Source: an uncultured Lachnospira sp.
GTDB lineage: Bacteria; Bacillota; Clostridia; Lachnospirales; Lachnospiraceae
Direction: 5' to 3'
NCBI GenBank assembly: GCA_910585095.1
Contig: CAJUBU010000030.1
Span: 14,835 to 31,874 of the forward strand
DNA length: 17,040 nucleotides
Shown here: piece by piece, positions 1-8,800 of the stretch
Layout: every line of letters begins with the position of its first letter
Position numbering within the stretch: position 1 is the stretch's first letter
Position numbers and translations under genes: made by a program
The notes under the pieces: generated by a model
What the model was told of the DNA's origin: nothing
The model's input: only the letters and a program-made list of their open reading frames with translations
Databases searched by the model: none

Positions 1-131
1 AAAAATGTTGACTTTCCTGCTCCATTAGCACCAATAAGACCATAACAGTTGCCCTCTGTAAACTTAATATTAACATCCTCAAACAATGCTTTTTTTCCAA
101 TACGAAGAGTGACATTATTTGCACTAATCAT
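1..131 (-). CDS. ABC-F family ATP-binding protein (5' part only)
   Basis: Only the first 43 codons lie in the window; the gene runs off the left edge. The translation begins MISANNVTLRIGKKALFEDV and continues into a Walker A motif, GANGAGKST, at about residues 34-42. This N-terminus matches the YbiT/YkpA type of ABC-F protein: soluble twin-ATPase proteins without membrane segments that act on the ribosome (translation-factor or target-protection roles). The ATG at 129-131 is preceded by a TGGAGG ribosome binding site, and a good promoter lies just upstream, so the gene starts its own transcript. The second ATPase domain and the linker that would separate housekeeping from resistance-type ABC-F proteins are outside the window. 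The family call is firm; the subgroup is an inference from the first 40 residues. Confidence 0.85.
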   Translation of the reverse strand, partial: MISANNVTLRIGKKALFEDVNIKFTEGNCYGLIGANGAGKSTF

Positions 132-175
132 GAATAAAAACCTCCAAACATATCTTTGCGCACAATGCTTGGAAC

Positions 176-205
176 ATTATACTACAAATTAGGCGATAAT
201 GTAAA
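176..205 (-). promoter_or_regulatory. Candidate sigma-A promoter of the ABC-F gene
   Basis: On the minus strand TTTACA (200-205) is followed after 18 nt by TATAAT (176-181). It lies between the stop codon of the 208-681 gene and the ABC-F start, and suggests that the ABC-F gene is transcribed independently of its upstream neighbour. Confidence 0.6.
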
Positions 206-207
206 GC

Positions 208-681
208 CTATAACGGTTTATTAATCATCTCTGTACATTTTAACTGTGCCATACTATTTACTATCTTATCATTCCAATACTTTTCTAATATTAGTGTGAC
301 AGCAGCCACAACATCTGTATCATTACCAACTTTAAACAATGTTGTTTTCTTCATCCACTGCGCCCAATTTGGAAATTCAATATTTTGTTTTTTATCTTCT
401 ATTATAAATACATGAACTTCTCTTTTTTTCCATAATTGTTCTATAATTCCTAATTCAGCAAGTGCTACAATATCCTGAAATAATTTTTTTGAAACAACTA
501 TAATCACATTTTTTTGCTTTCGTAATATTTGTCTTAACTCATCATCTCCCATATCTTTTATTACATTATCATCTGCATCATATGTTTTTTCCAAACCATA
601 AGCACTCAATAATTCCTTTACTCTCTTAGCAAGAGTCCTACCCCATAATTCGTCTTTTCCTTCATAGTAACATATATACAA
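208..681 (-). CDS. Small protein with a possible TIR-like fold
   Basis: A 157-residue soluble protein without signal peptide or membrane segment. The start is TTG (679-681), chosen because AGGAGG sits 8 nt upstream and no in-frame ATG is better placed. The order of predicted elements resembles a TIR domain: a first strand at the very N-terminus (MYICYYEGKDE, residues 1-11), a helix, an acidic segment (YDADDNVIKDMGDDEL, about 34-49), a core strand VIIVVS (59-64), a helix containing E76 in an A-E-L context where TIR NADases carry the catalytic glutamate, and another strand VHVFII (89-94). TIR domains act in signalling or in NAD-consuming defence; here the domain would be almost the whole protein, with no fused effector or sensor. 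The fold call rests on motif order only, not on a profile match. It could be another Rossmann-like protein. The neighbours give no functional clue. Confidence 0.45.
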   Translation of the reverse strand: MYICYYEGKDELWGRTLAKRVKELLSAYGLEKTYDADDNVIKDMGDDELRQILRKQKNVIIVVSKKLFQDIVALAELGIIEQLWKKREVHVFIIEDKKQNIEFPNWAQWMKKTTLFKVGNDTDVVAAVTLILEKYWNDKIVNSMAQLKCTEMINKPL

Positions 682-955
682 AAATAAATCCTCCTATGTC
701 CAATATATCATTGCATTAACAAAGCTACACAAAGTATGTATTTTATAAAATATTAACATACTCTTTACCTTACATATAAAGATTACCACTAATATAATAA
801 AATTACAATTAAGAATACATATGATATCTTATTTCTAACATAAGATGTTCTATTTTCGATATAAAACATTGTAAATAAATTTTATATAATATATCACTAT
901 TAAAAATTATTTAGACAATATAAAAATATACTTATTTAAAATATATTTACTAAAT
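682..955. other. AT-rich intergenic stretch upstream of the TIR-like gene
   Basis: About 270 bases of very AT-rich sequence with no credible gene. It holds one candidate minus-strand promoter (780-808), listed separately. A short inverted pair (ATCTTAT/ATAAGAT, around 824-846) is probably fortuitous in sequence of this composition. Confidence 0.5.
780..808 (-). promoter_or_regulatory. Candidate promoter for the TIR-like gene
   Basis: TTGTAA (803-808) and TAATCT (780-785) on the minus strand are separated by 17 nt and lie about 100 nt upstream of the TTG start. The surrounding AT-richness makes chance matches likely, so this is tentative. Confidence 0.3.
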
Positions 956-1183
956 TTATGTCAAATCTTTTAATCCTTGTAACAGTTCTAAATCGCTCTC
1001 TTTCACTTTCATATTTGTCATAATTGGCTCTTGACCTGGTCGTGTTAGTGTAATTTCTATTATTGTTCCTTCTGGAACGCCTTGACTTAAAACATTTTGG
1101 GTAAATGCTGCAAATTTTGGGTGATTTGCTTCAAACTTATTTTTCATATTCATTAATTTCATAATTGATGATGGATTTATCAT
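956..1183 (-). CDS. Conserved small hypothetical protein, Lachnospiraceae type
   Basis: A 75-residue protein without signal peptide or membrane helix. It opens MINPSSIMKLMNMKNKFEAN and has a helical, basic first half (to about residue 35). This is followed by a strand-rich segment, EGTIIEITLTRPGQEPI (about 38-54), and an acidic helix ending ESDLELLQGLKDLT. I recognise this small-protein type from other Lachnospiraceae, where it is annotated as hypothetical; I know of no function. The ATG at 1181-1183 has only a weak ribosome binding site, and an in-frame stop lies four codons upstream. Translation could instead start at the Met of IMKLM (residue 8). It stands alone between two AT-rich gaps on the same strand as its neighbours. 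It is likely a real gene because the protein composition is ordinary and the pattern is familiar. Confidence 0.6.
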   Translation of the reverse strand: MINPSSIMKLMNMKNKFEANHPKFAAFTQNVLSQGVPEGTIIEITLTRPGQEPIMTNMKVKESDLELLQGLKDLT

Positions 1184-1294
1184 ATTTAGCTGTTACTAAA
1201 AAATCATAAAAAGCTAATAAATTTATTTATAACTTATAAAACTTTTATTTTTCTGTAACATTCTCCTTTCTTATTCATTATATATTTTTTTGAT

Positions 1295-1429
1295 ATGCTG
1301 CGCTGCAACTTATGTTTCTTCTTTTCTAATTTTTTCATTTTTCTAGTTGTAGCCCTTTTCCACTCATATCTCTACAATATTGAAGCAGATAAGAACTTAC
1401 TTGATGAGGTAATAATTATCGCACAATAA
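1295..1429 (+). pseudogene. Possible gene remnant or short ORF (44 codons)
   Basis: On the plus strand an ORF of 44 codons reads MLRCNLCFFFSNFF and so on, with a hydrophobic stretch, and ends in the protein-like tail NIEADKNLLDEVIIIAQ. The TAA stop lies inside the left arm of a stem-loop that is followed by T-rich sequence on the same strand, which is how the end of a real gene looks. No ribosome binding site precedes the ATG, and the frame is open for only about 12 more codons upstream. I do not recognise the protein. It may be the 3' end of a gene lost by deletion, or simply chance. Confidence 0.25.
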
Positions 1430-1464
1430 CCCACATTTGTATATACAAACATGGGTTATTTTAT
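1425..1464 (+). terminator. Stem-loop resembling a rho-independent terminator (plus strand)
   Basis: AATAACCCA (1425-1433) pairs with TGGGTTATT (1452-1460), and between them lies the 14-nt palindrome TTTGTATATACAAA (1436-1449). The plus strand continues TTATC and T-rich sequence. On the minus strand no T-run follows the hairpin, so it suits a plus-strand transcript better. Confidence 0.45.
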
Positions 1465-1536
1465 CATTTGAAAATTTTTTTATTTTTAAACTATCATTTT
1501 CATAAAACAATACTTAATAATTATTTATTATGTCGT

Positions 1537-1642
1537 CATACTAAGTATCTACATACTAAGTATCTACATACTAAGTATTTACACACTAGGTATCTACATA
1601 CTAAGTATTTATATACCTAAGCATTTACATACTAGGTATTGT
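1537..1642. repeat. Seven-copy 15-bp tandem repeat overlapping the lyase stop codon
   Basis: Seven tandem units of the form CATACTAAGTATCTA (plus strand) begin at 1537, 1552, 1567, 1582, 1597, 1612 and 1628. Unit 6 is 16 nt; the others are 15 nt. They differ by a few substitutions, for example AGTATTTA for AGTATCTA and CACACTAGG for CATACTAAG. Each contains the near-palindrome ATACTAAGTAT. Unit 7 and the start of a degenerate eighth unit encode the last residues (MTIPSM) of the dockerin pectate lyase. Its TAA stop (1625-1627) is the end of unit 6. There are no spacers, so this is not a CRISPR array. Confidence 0.9.
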
Positions 1643-4600
1643 CATACCTGCAATTTTTTTCATAATCAAAACAGCATCTAAAACATTAATGGTTCCATCA
1701 TGATTCATATCACCTGTTGTTTGATTTATGATAATTCCATCGAATTTTGCAAGATATTTTTTAATGAAAACACCATCTCTTACATCAATTTCACCATCAC
1801 AATTTACATCGCCCAATTCAAATGAAACTTCTTCCATCACAGGCTTTGTGCTAATCGCTTTATCGCTTGTTGTATCAAGTCTTGCGCCTGTATTAGCAGG
1901 TGCTTTATCAGTCAATTCTAACAATCCATCCATATTAATTGTTCCGTTTGCATTTCTAGTTGGTGCTTTTGTGATATCAACACTCCTAAACCAATCATCT
2001 GTTACCACAACACCCGCGCTGTTTCTTGAAATTTGACCATTATATATAAAGTTTGTCTCTGTACTTAATGAAAATGGTATTAAATCTGGAGTTGTTGTAT
2101 TAGCTGGCGTTGTTACGGAAATCAACCCATCAACAATCCATTCTTTAAGATTGCTGTCTTTTGTATTTAATCCAACGTTATATACAGCTTCTGCATCCAC
2201 TGCATTGCCATAAGATATACAATTATAGATTTCACAGTCTGGACAGCTATTGCTTGTAATACCTTTTGCAAGATTGCCATAGGAAATAGAATTTTTAAGA
2301 ACATGACCGCCCTTCATATAAGAACCGCCAAGCTTAAAACCATTACCCTCACCGCAAAGTTTTGGATCGTCTTTTCCTTCATATGTAAGCCATCCATTAT
2401 TATATGCTACACAGTTTTCAATTGTTACAGAACCAATTTCACCAGATATAGTCTTAGCAAATAAATCCCAGCCATCATCAATATTATTATGTGCAATACA
2501 GCCATAGAAAACATTGCCTTCACCACATGTAAGCTTTGCTGCAAATCCATCAGCATCATTACGTCCTGCATCACAGTTATCAAAAGATTCACAATTTTTT
2601 ATAAGATTGTACGAAGGCCATAATAATCCTTGAACACCTGCTATATTGTTTGCACTTCCGCCACGGCTTATCTGAACGCCTGTATTTCCAGAACCTTCTA
2701 CTGTACACATATCAATCGTATTATAGTTACCGCATATTTGAATGCCAACGGATGCTGGTTTCTTTACATAGATGCCATAAATATCCCAATAGCTGCCTGT
2801 TATATTCAGTCCACATCCTTCAAGGATAACCTTATTTGCATCCTCTGCTACCAGCTTAATATGCTTATTTTCTGTACCTGATACACTTCGCTCAATCTTG
2901 ATATCGCCGCCCTTATATGTACCATTCAACATCATAATATATTGACCTGGCTGTGCATATTTAACAACAGTATAGATATCCATAGGTGCCTCTTTTGTAC
3001 CTGCCGCATCAGCTTTTCCATCTGGAGAAACATAAAGTACGCTTGCTATATTGCCAACTACTTTATAATCTACTGTTGAATTATTTGTAATCATATCATA
3101 ATTAGCTAAATCTTGTTTTGTATTTGGTGTAAATTCTGATTTAATTGTATTTGTACCTTGCTTCACCAAAACAGGCATTCTTGCCACTTCGTCGGCTTTC
3201 ATTTCCTTTGTCTGTACAAGTGTTCCATCTGGTGCATATACTTTTAATGTGCCATCTACATTTGGTGTACAGATATATGTATAATTACTTGAGTTTGCTG
3301 TACTAGAAGAAGCAACCATTACATTTGGTTTTACTTTCTCTTTAACAGCAGCTTCACCAACACCCTTACTTTCAGACATAGTAAATGTAATATTAGAAAC
3401 TTCAACGCCAACCTTTCTTGCAGAAAAGACGCCTATACAAATAGAACCATCTTCCTGAACACTAAGTGCTGCAAGATTTTCATATCGTTTTTCTTCTCCA
3501 TTACAAATAGAAATCCATGCATCATCGGTTTTCTTTAATGTAAATGTATAAACTTGCCCTTCTGTAAAATCTGCATTTGTATTGCTAAATTTTTGCTGTT
3601 CAGTCTTTCGTTCTACACCATCAAAACTTGTTGTATCAATTGACTCATATCCTGTAATGGCTCTCAAACCAACAAATTTACCCTTGCTGCTATACATTTG
3701 TGTTGATATATTATTAAACAATTTATGTACATAGTCTGGCGTACCCCAAAAATTATAACCCAACATATCTGATGCAATAATACCAAAACCAGATTGATTA
3801 TCTGGAGTGAGTGATGTATCTGTAATTTTAAATGTTGCTGTCATTTCAAAATTATCTGTATTAGGATTTATCATTGTATAGTAATATTGGAAACCTTCCT
3901 CACCATCGGAAATTTTTCCATTATCTGTCGCTGCAAATGTAACGGTTCCTTTTGTATTTGCAACCGATTTTGCAGATTCTAATCCTACTTTTACTTCTGC
4001 TGCATCTTTAGAAGAAAGATTTACTTTTTGTATTTCTGTTCCCTGTTCGTCTTTTACAGTTGCAATGGTTTGTTGTGCAGAACCTACTGTTGTAAAAAAC
4101 CAATCTTGAGAAGCTTCCTGTGTGACAGTAAAGTTTTCCTTAACATAAGTTGATTCAAAACCATCTGAATCTCTCTTTGCTACAATCTTAAAATCATATG
4201 CCGTTCCTGCTGTAAGTCCGCTAATCGTGGCATTTCCCGTTGTATTTGCTGCCTCTACTACGATGTATTCTTGTACATCGTGCGCCTTATATGAAACAGA
4301 AAATGAATTAGCATCTGTGATATTTACCCAGTCAAGATATACAACACCATTTCCTCGATTTTGAGCAAGCTCAATAACTGGTTTTTTGACTGCAAGAACA
4401 TAATCGTTATATGGAACAGTCTCACTTGCCTTGTCTGGTTCTCCTGTTCTTTGAGCGACAGCTTTAAATGTGTAATTACCACTCCACATTGGTGTAAACT
4501 TAACTTTATCTACCTGAACCTTCAAATTTTGTGTTGTCACCTCAAACCCATTATAAAACATTGTTACTTGAACATTCTCAGCACCGTTATATGGGTCAAT

Positions 4601-5689
4601 TATAGATGTCAAAGCCAATTCAAAATTTCCTTCCTCATCAACTTTCACTTCATTGATAATAGGAGCTGCAATTAAATTCCAATCCGTTACTTTTTGAGGT
4701 TTTGAAAATTCAACCTTAAAGAGACAAATCTTAGAACCTACTGTATACACATAATAGGTCTCATTAGCAGTCACATCAATGGTAACAATATCATAAGAAC
4801 TTGCTGCGCCTGCTGTAATTTCTTTTATTGTTGTTCCCTTAGAATCAACAATATAACTTGTCTTATTCTTATTTGTTTTCATATAAATTGCAAGTTTTCC
4901 TTCTTCAGTAGCCGTATACTTCATATAAGCGCCGCCTGTTGGCACACTTCCAGCTTGTACAACTGGAGATGTATTGGATTGAATATAATCTGTTAATCCT
5001 CCCAAATTTTCCACTGGATTACCTTCTTGCTTTAATGCCCAGTCAGAACCGACAATTGTCAATCCATTTTCTTCTTTATCCATTGCATTTAACAAATCAT
5101 TGCCAACCCATGAAAGACCAGCATTTTGTAAAAAGGTCACTTCAAACAGACAAATCTTAGAACCTGCTGTATATACATAATAGGTCTCACCCTTCACTAC
5201 ATCAACTGTAACCTTGTCATAAGAACTTGCTGCTGCATCTGCTGCAATCTTTATTAATTCATTATCTTTTGAATCGACAATATAACTTCTCTTTCCCTTA
5301 TTTGTCTTCATTGCAACAGTCAATTTTCCATCAGCAGCAGCCGTATATTTCATATAAGCGCCACCTGTTGGTACCTTTCCTTCTACTGCTGATGGATTTC
5401 CAGTAGCTTGTGTATATGTTGATACACCAATCTTGTCAACTGCGCCGTTATCCTCTTTTACTTCTCCCCAGCCTCCTACAAGCATCAAGCCGTTATCTTC
5501 TTTTTCAACTGCTGCAAGCAGTGCTGTGGCATCCCAAACTTGTGCATTGGATGCATTTTTGCTTTCCAAGTTTTGTGTCAACTGTGTTTCTAGCTGTGCT
5601 GCTTTAACCGAAATAACGTTTGTTGGGATTCCAGATACAGCTAAAATCACAGCAGAAGCCAATGCCAAAAATCTTCGTTTTTTAATCAT
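1625..5689 (-). CDS. Secreted pectate lyase PL9 with dockerin and two N-terminal modules
   Basis: A 1354-residue extracellular enzyme that should cleave polygalacturonate by calcium-dependent beta-elimination. Order: signal peptide (1-30, MIKKRRFLALASAV...SVKA); two related beta-sandwich modules (about 51-186 and 192-328), probably carbohydrate-binding, both ending in an E-T-Y-Y-V-Y-T-x-G-S-K-I-C-L-F pattern; two fibronectin-III-like domains (about 335-525); a lectin-like beta-sandwich (about 528-775); a linker domain (to about 880); the PL9 right-handed beta-helix (about 881-1230); and a type-I dockerin (1293-1348) with two calcium loops, GDVNCDGEID and GDMNHDGTIN. D1047, D1071, D1072 and D1075 have exactly the spacing of the calcium ligands of Dickeya PelL (D209, D233, D234, D237). 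K1119 in GNGFKLGG fits its catalytic lysine, so the enzyme looks active. AAGGAGG precedes the ATG by 4 nt. The 3' end runs into a 15-bp repeat array. Confidence 0.93.
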   Translation of the reverse strand: MIKKRRFLALASAVILAVSGIPTNVISVKAAQLETQLTQNLESKNASNAQVWDATALLAAVEKEDNGLMLVGGWGEVKEDNGAVDKIGVSTYTQATGNPSAVEGKVPTGGAYMKYTAAADGKLTVAMKTNKGKRSYIVDSKDNELIKIAADAAASSYDKVTVDVVKGETYYVYTAGSKICLFEVTFLQNAGLSWVGNDLLNAMDKEENGLTIVGSDWALKQEGNPVENLGGLTDYIQSNTSPVVQAGSVPTGGAYMKYTATEEGKLAIYMKTNKNKTSYIVDSKGTTIKEITAGAASSYDIVTIDVTANETYYVYTVGSKICLFKVEFSKPQKVTDWNLIAAPIINEVKVDEEGNFELALTSIIDPYNGAENVQVTMFYNGFEVTTQNLKVQVDKVKFTPMWSGNYTFKAVAQRTGEPDKASETVPYNDYVLAVKKPVIELAQNRGNGVVYLDWVNITDANSFSVSYKAHDVQEYIVVEAANTTGNATISGLTAGTAYDFKIVAKRDSDGFESTYVKENFTVTQEASQDWFFTTVGSAQQTIATVKDEQGTEIQKVNLSSKDAAEVKVGLESAKSVANTKGTVTFAATDNGKISDGEEGFQYYYTMINPNTDNFEMTATFKITDTSLTPDNQSGFGIIASDMLGYNFWGTPDYVHKLFNNISTQMYSSKGKFVGLRAITGYESIDTTSFDGVERKTEQQKFSNTNADFTEGQVYTFTLKKTDDAWISICNGEEKRYENLAALSVQEDGSICIGVFSARKVGVEVSNITFTMSESKGVGEAAVKEKVKPNVMVASSSTANSSNYTYICTPNVDGTLKVYAPDGTLVQTKEMKADEVARMPVLVKQGTNTIKSEFTPNTKQDLANYDMITNNSTVDYKVVGNIASVLYVSPDGKADAAGTKEAPMDIYTVVKYAQPGQYIMMLNGTYKGGDIKIERSVSGTENKHIKLVAEDANKVILEGCGLNITGSYWDIYGIYVKKPASVGIQICGNYNTIDMCTVEGSGNTGVQISRGGSANNIAGVQGLLWPSYNLIKNCESFDNCDAGRNDADGFAAKLTCGEGNVFYGCIAHNNIDDGWDLFAKTISGEIGSVTIENCVAYNNGWLTYEGKDDPKLCGEGNGFKLGGSYMKGGHVLKNSISYGNLAKGITSNSCPDCEIYNCISYGNAVDAEAVYNVGLNTKDSNLKEWIVDGLISVTTPANTTTPDLIPFSLSTETNFIYNGQISRNSAGVVVTDDWFRSVDITKAPTRNANGTINMDGLLELTDKAPANTGARLDTTSDKAISTKPVMEEVSFELGDVNCDGEIDVRDGVFIKKYLAKFDGIIINQTTGDMNHDGTINVLDAVLIMKKIAGMTIPSM

Positions 5690-5709
5690 AATACCTCCTT
5701 ATATCATAC

Positions 5710-5733
5710 TATTAAATTTCGTTTGTCACCTAA
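5710..5733 (-). promoter_or_regulatory. Leader element shared with the neighbouring lyase gene
   Basis: This 24-nt leader segment contains GTGACAAACGAAATTTAATA on the minus strand and lies just upstream of the ribosome binding site. A very similar segment stands in the same position before the next lyase gene (10186-10209). About 20 of 25 aligned positions agree, with two 1-nt gaps. It may be a shared operator or RNA element, or residual homology between paralogous leaders. Confidence 0.35.
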
Positions 5734-5766
5734 CCCATTTTAAGTTTTACAAACTTTACAGTTCTA

Positions 5767-5796
5767 ATTTTACATAATTATACTTATAATTGTCAA
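5767..5796 (-). promoter_or_regulatory. Candidate promoter of the 1625-5689 lyase gene
   Basis: TTGACA (5791-5796) and TAAAAT (5767-5772) on the minus strand are spaced 18 nt apart, about 80 nt upstream of the start codon. It lies downstream of the terminator of the preceding lyase gene, so this gene appears to form its own transcription unit. Confidence 0.55.
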
Positions 5797-5809
5797 TATT
5801 TGTATCCAT

Positions 5810-5841
5810 AAAAAAATGGCATAGCCTTACAACTATGCCAT
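5810..5841 (-). terminator. Rho-independent terminator of the wall-anchored lyase gene
   Basis: On the minus strand ATGGCATAG (5833-5841) pairs perfectly with CTATGCCAT (5816-5824) across an 8-nt loop and is followed by a run of seven Ts (5810-5816 as As on the plus strand). It begins about 27 nt after the stop codon at 5869. Confidence 0.85.
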
Positions 5842-5868
5842 CATATACAAATAACTATTATATGTTAT

Positions 5869-8800
5869 TTATTGTTGATTCTTTTTCTTCTTTATTGTAA
5901 TGATTACACAAGCTGCTACCCCAATAGCTGCTACAATCAAGATAATTGCATATACCCACATATTTGATGAGTCGCCTGTTGCTGGAACAGATTGATAAAC
6001 TGTAATCGTTGCTGATTTTGTTACTTTTGAACCATCAAAACCATTTGCTCTAAGCTCTGCTGGAGCCTTGTCTGTAAACTTAAATAATTGTCCAAAATTT
6101 AATGTTCCGTCTGCATTTCTTGCAATTTCTTGTGTTGTATCAAGAGATTCAAACCATGTATTAACAGCAAGCTTCTCGTCAGAACTATCATATGCTCCCT
6201 TAACAACTGCTTCATTTGCTTTTGCTGAAGGAACACTTGATACCCACTTCCATAAATAGTTGGTATCATTATCATACTTTGTTACATCCTGTGTACCTCT
6301 TGGCTTAACATTCTCTGCAACATCTGTACCTTGTCTGTAAGAAACAGTATACTTCATAGCAAAGTCTGTATTTGCAGCATTGTTTGTATAGAATGCTACG
6401 TTTGGATTACCATTATTATAAGTTACACAACCCTTTACTTGAATATCTGGACATGAGTTTGAATCAATACCTTTTGCTTTGTTATCATAAACTACTGAGT
6501 TTTCAAGTACATGATAACCGCTCATGCTGTCTCCGCCTAACTTGAAACCATTACCATTACCAGCATCGATAACTCGACCAGACATATCAAGATCATATAC
6601 AGAATCGACATGTTTATCTGTTGATTTGTCTGAATTAACCTTAACATAACCATTCTTAAATGTCACACAATTCTTAACTGTAACAGCACCAATTGAACCT
6701 GTTTGAACCTTAGCAAAAAGGTCCCAACCATCATCTGCATTGTAATAAGCCATACAGCCGTCAAACACATTGCCGTTACCTACTGTAAGTTTCGCTGCAA
6801 AACCATCAGCATCCTCACAACCTGCATCAGCATTGTTATATGAAGTACAATTCAATATAAGGTTATTTGCTGGCCATAATTCAAATTCATCTGTTGTAAG
6901 ATATCTGCTAATCTGAATACCTGTGCTACCATTATAATACGCATTTACTTGGTCAAGTGTATTGCTGTTACCTGAAACTTGGATACCTTTTTGTGCATCT
7001 TGTGAATGGATAACATCAAATCCCTTAATATACCAATGATTACCTGCAAATATCATACCAGCACACAATCCTTGAAAATCAAATACTGGTCTGCTTGAAG
7101 CCTGTGGGTCAGCCATCATCACAATTGGACTTTCTGCTGTACCATCAACACCTCTTGCTACTTTTACTGTGCTGTCAAGAAGATATGTACCCTCTTTTAT
7201 AATAATCTGCTGTCCTGGCTGAACAAATTTAACAGCATTATAAATACTCATCGGATCATCTTTGCTACCTGAACCATTTGCTTCTGGAGCTACATAGATA
7301 GCTTGACCTGGATTACCATATGTCTTATAAGTTACAGTATGTTCAATAGTAACTTCATCATAAGACTCCATCATCTTATATGGGTCATTATCTGGATGGA
7401 AACCATCATTTGGCTTAAATACTAAATTAAATACATTCTTGCCGCTAGCAAGTTCAACCTTTGCAACAAATACAGATTTGTTTGCTTTTACTTCAACACC
7501 TTCTGCAAGTGTCTGTCCTGCTGCATTAACTGCTGATACTACACCATCACAGTTTGCTGTAAAGTTTAAGCTGTACTCGCTTACACCTGTCGATGTAGGT
7601 GATTGTACAGTTGTATTTACTGCAATATACTCAATTGGACGACCTTCTGCAGGTGCATCTTCTGATGCTAAAACAGTCTTAAATTCAATATCTGAAAATG
7701 TTGCTGTTGCATTTCTTGATGCATAGAAACCAACATAAACAAAATTGGTATCAACTTTTTCAAGTGCATCTGGCTCATAGTACTTCTTTGTATACTCGTT
7801 GCCATTCATATCTGTGTATGTAAGGAAGTAGCCTGTATTATTCTTTTGAATTGTAAGATACATTTCTGTTATAGGATTGCTTACTGTACCAGCCACTTCT
7901 GATGCAGCATTGCCAATCGTATTCATTGTACCTGCCACTACTTTACCATTTTCATCTACTGTAGCATAAAGATGTCCCTCTGCAAAATCCATAGGAACAG
8001 AAGATACTTTAAAATCATTCTTTACTGTATCTGTGTCATTTGCCTCAAGTTTTGCAATATTTTCTGGTGTAACACCTTTCTTCTCCTGTGCTAACATTCC
8101 AAGTTTTTGTGTAATTTTAGCTGATACTGAAGAATCTGTGTTTGTTGTTACTTCTTTTGTCTCCATATCAACAAAATATTCACTCTTAGAAGCACCTAAC
8201 ATATATGAGTTTGTCCAGCAAAGACCATCATGTGCGCCAACCCAGTCTGTAGCCATCATACCAAAGCCTTCCTGTCCATTAGAAAGAAGCCATGTATCAA
8301 CTTTAACCTTTGCTTTTAATGTAAAGTTTGTACCCTTTGGAACAGCTGTGTAATGGAATGAAAGTCCATCTGTAGAACCTGGAACAATCTTACCACTATG
8401 ACTTTCAATTGTAACAGAACCATCATTTGCGCTGCCTGTTATTGTATCCTTTGAAGGATTTGCACCATTACCATAAGTAGCATTTGCCCACTTAGACTGT
8501 GCATCTTGTGTAGCTGTACCAACAATTGTACCAGCCTGTGAAACCTCACTACCTCTCTTAGCAACAACTTTAAATGTATATGTTTCACCAATTGTAAGAC
8601 CTGTCACCTGATACTTTGTATCCGTTGTTGTCTTTGCATCACTAAAGTTATTTCCACCGTCACTGCTATAAGAAACTTCATACTCTGTAGCTTCTGGAAC
8701 GGCTGCCCATTCCAATTCAATTGTACCATTTCCTATACTTGTAGCAGAACCAACCTGTGGTGTTGCCAATGGAAGCAAAAACTCAAATGTCTTTGTCTCT

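Larger units (their letters stand above)
1184..1536. other. Gene-poor gap between the small protein gene and the first lyase gene
   Basis: About 350 bases with no full-size gene. It contains a possible plus-strand gene remnant (1295-1429) closed by a hairpin (1425-1460). Next to it is a minus-strand AAAGGAG-like sequence near 1263-1269, followed only by a 12-codon ORF with too short a spacing to be convincing. Confidence 0.5.

Noticed and set aside
1225..1270. Minus-strand ORF following AAAGGAG near 1265
   Set aside because: The ATG is only one base from the GGAG and the frame closes after 12 codons.
1537..1642. CRISPR array
   Set aside because: The units are directly adjacent with no spacers and are only 15 bp long; no cas genes are present.
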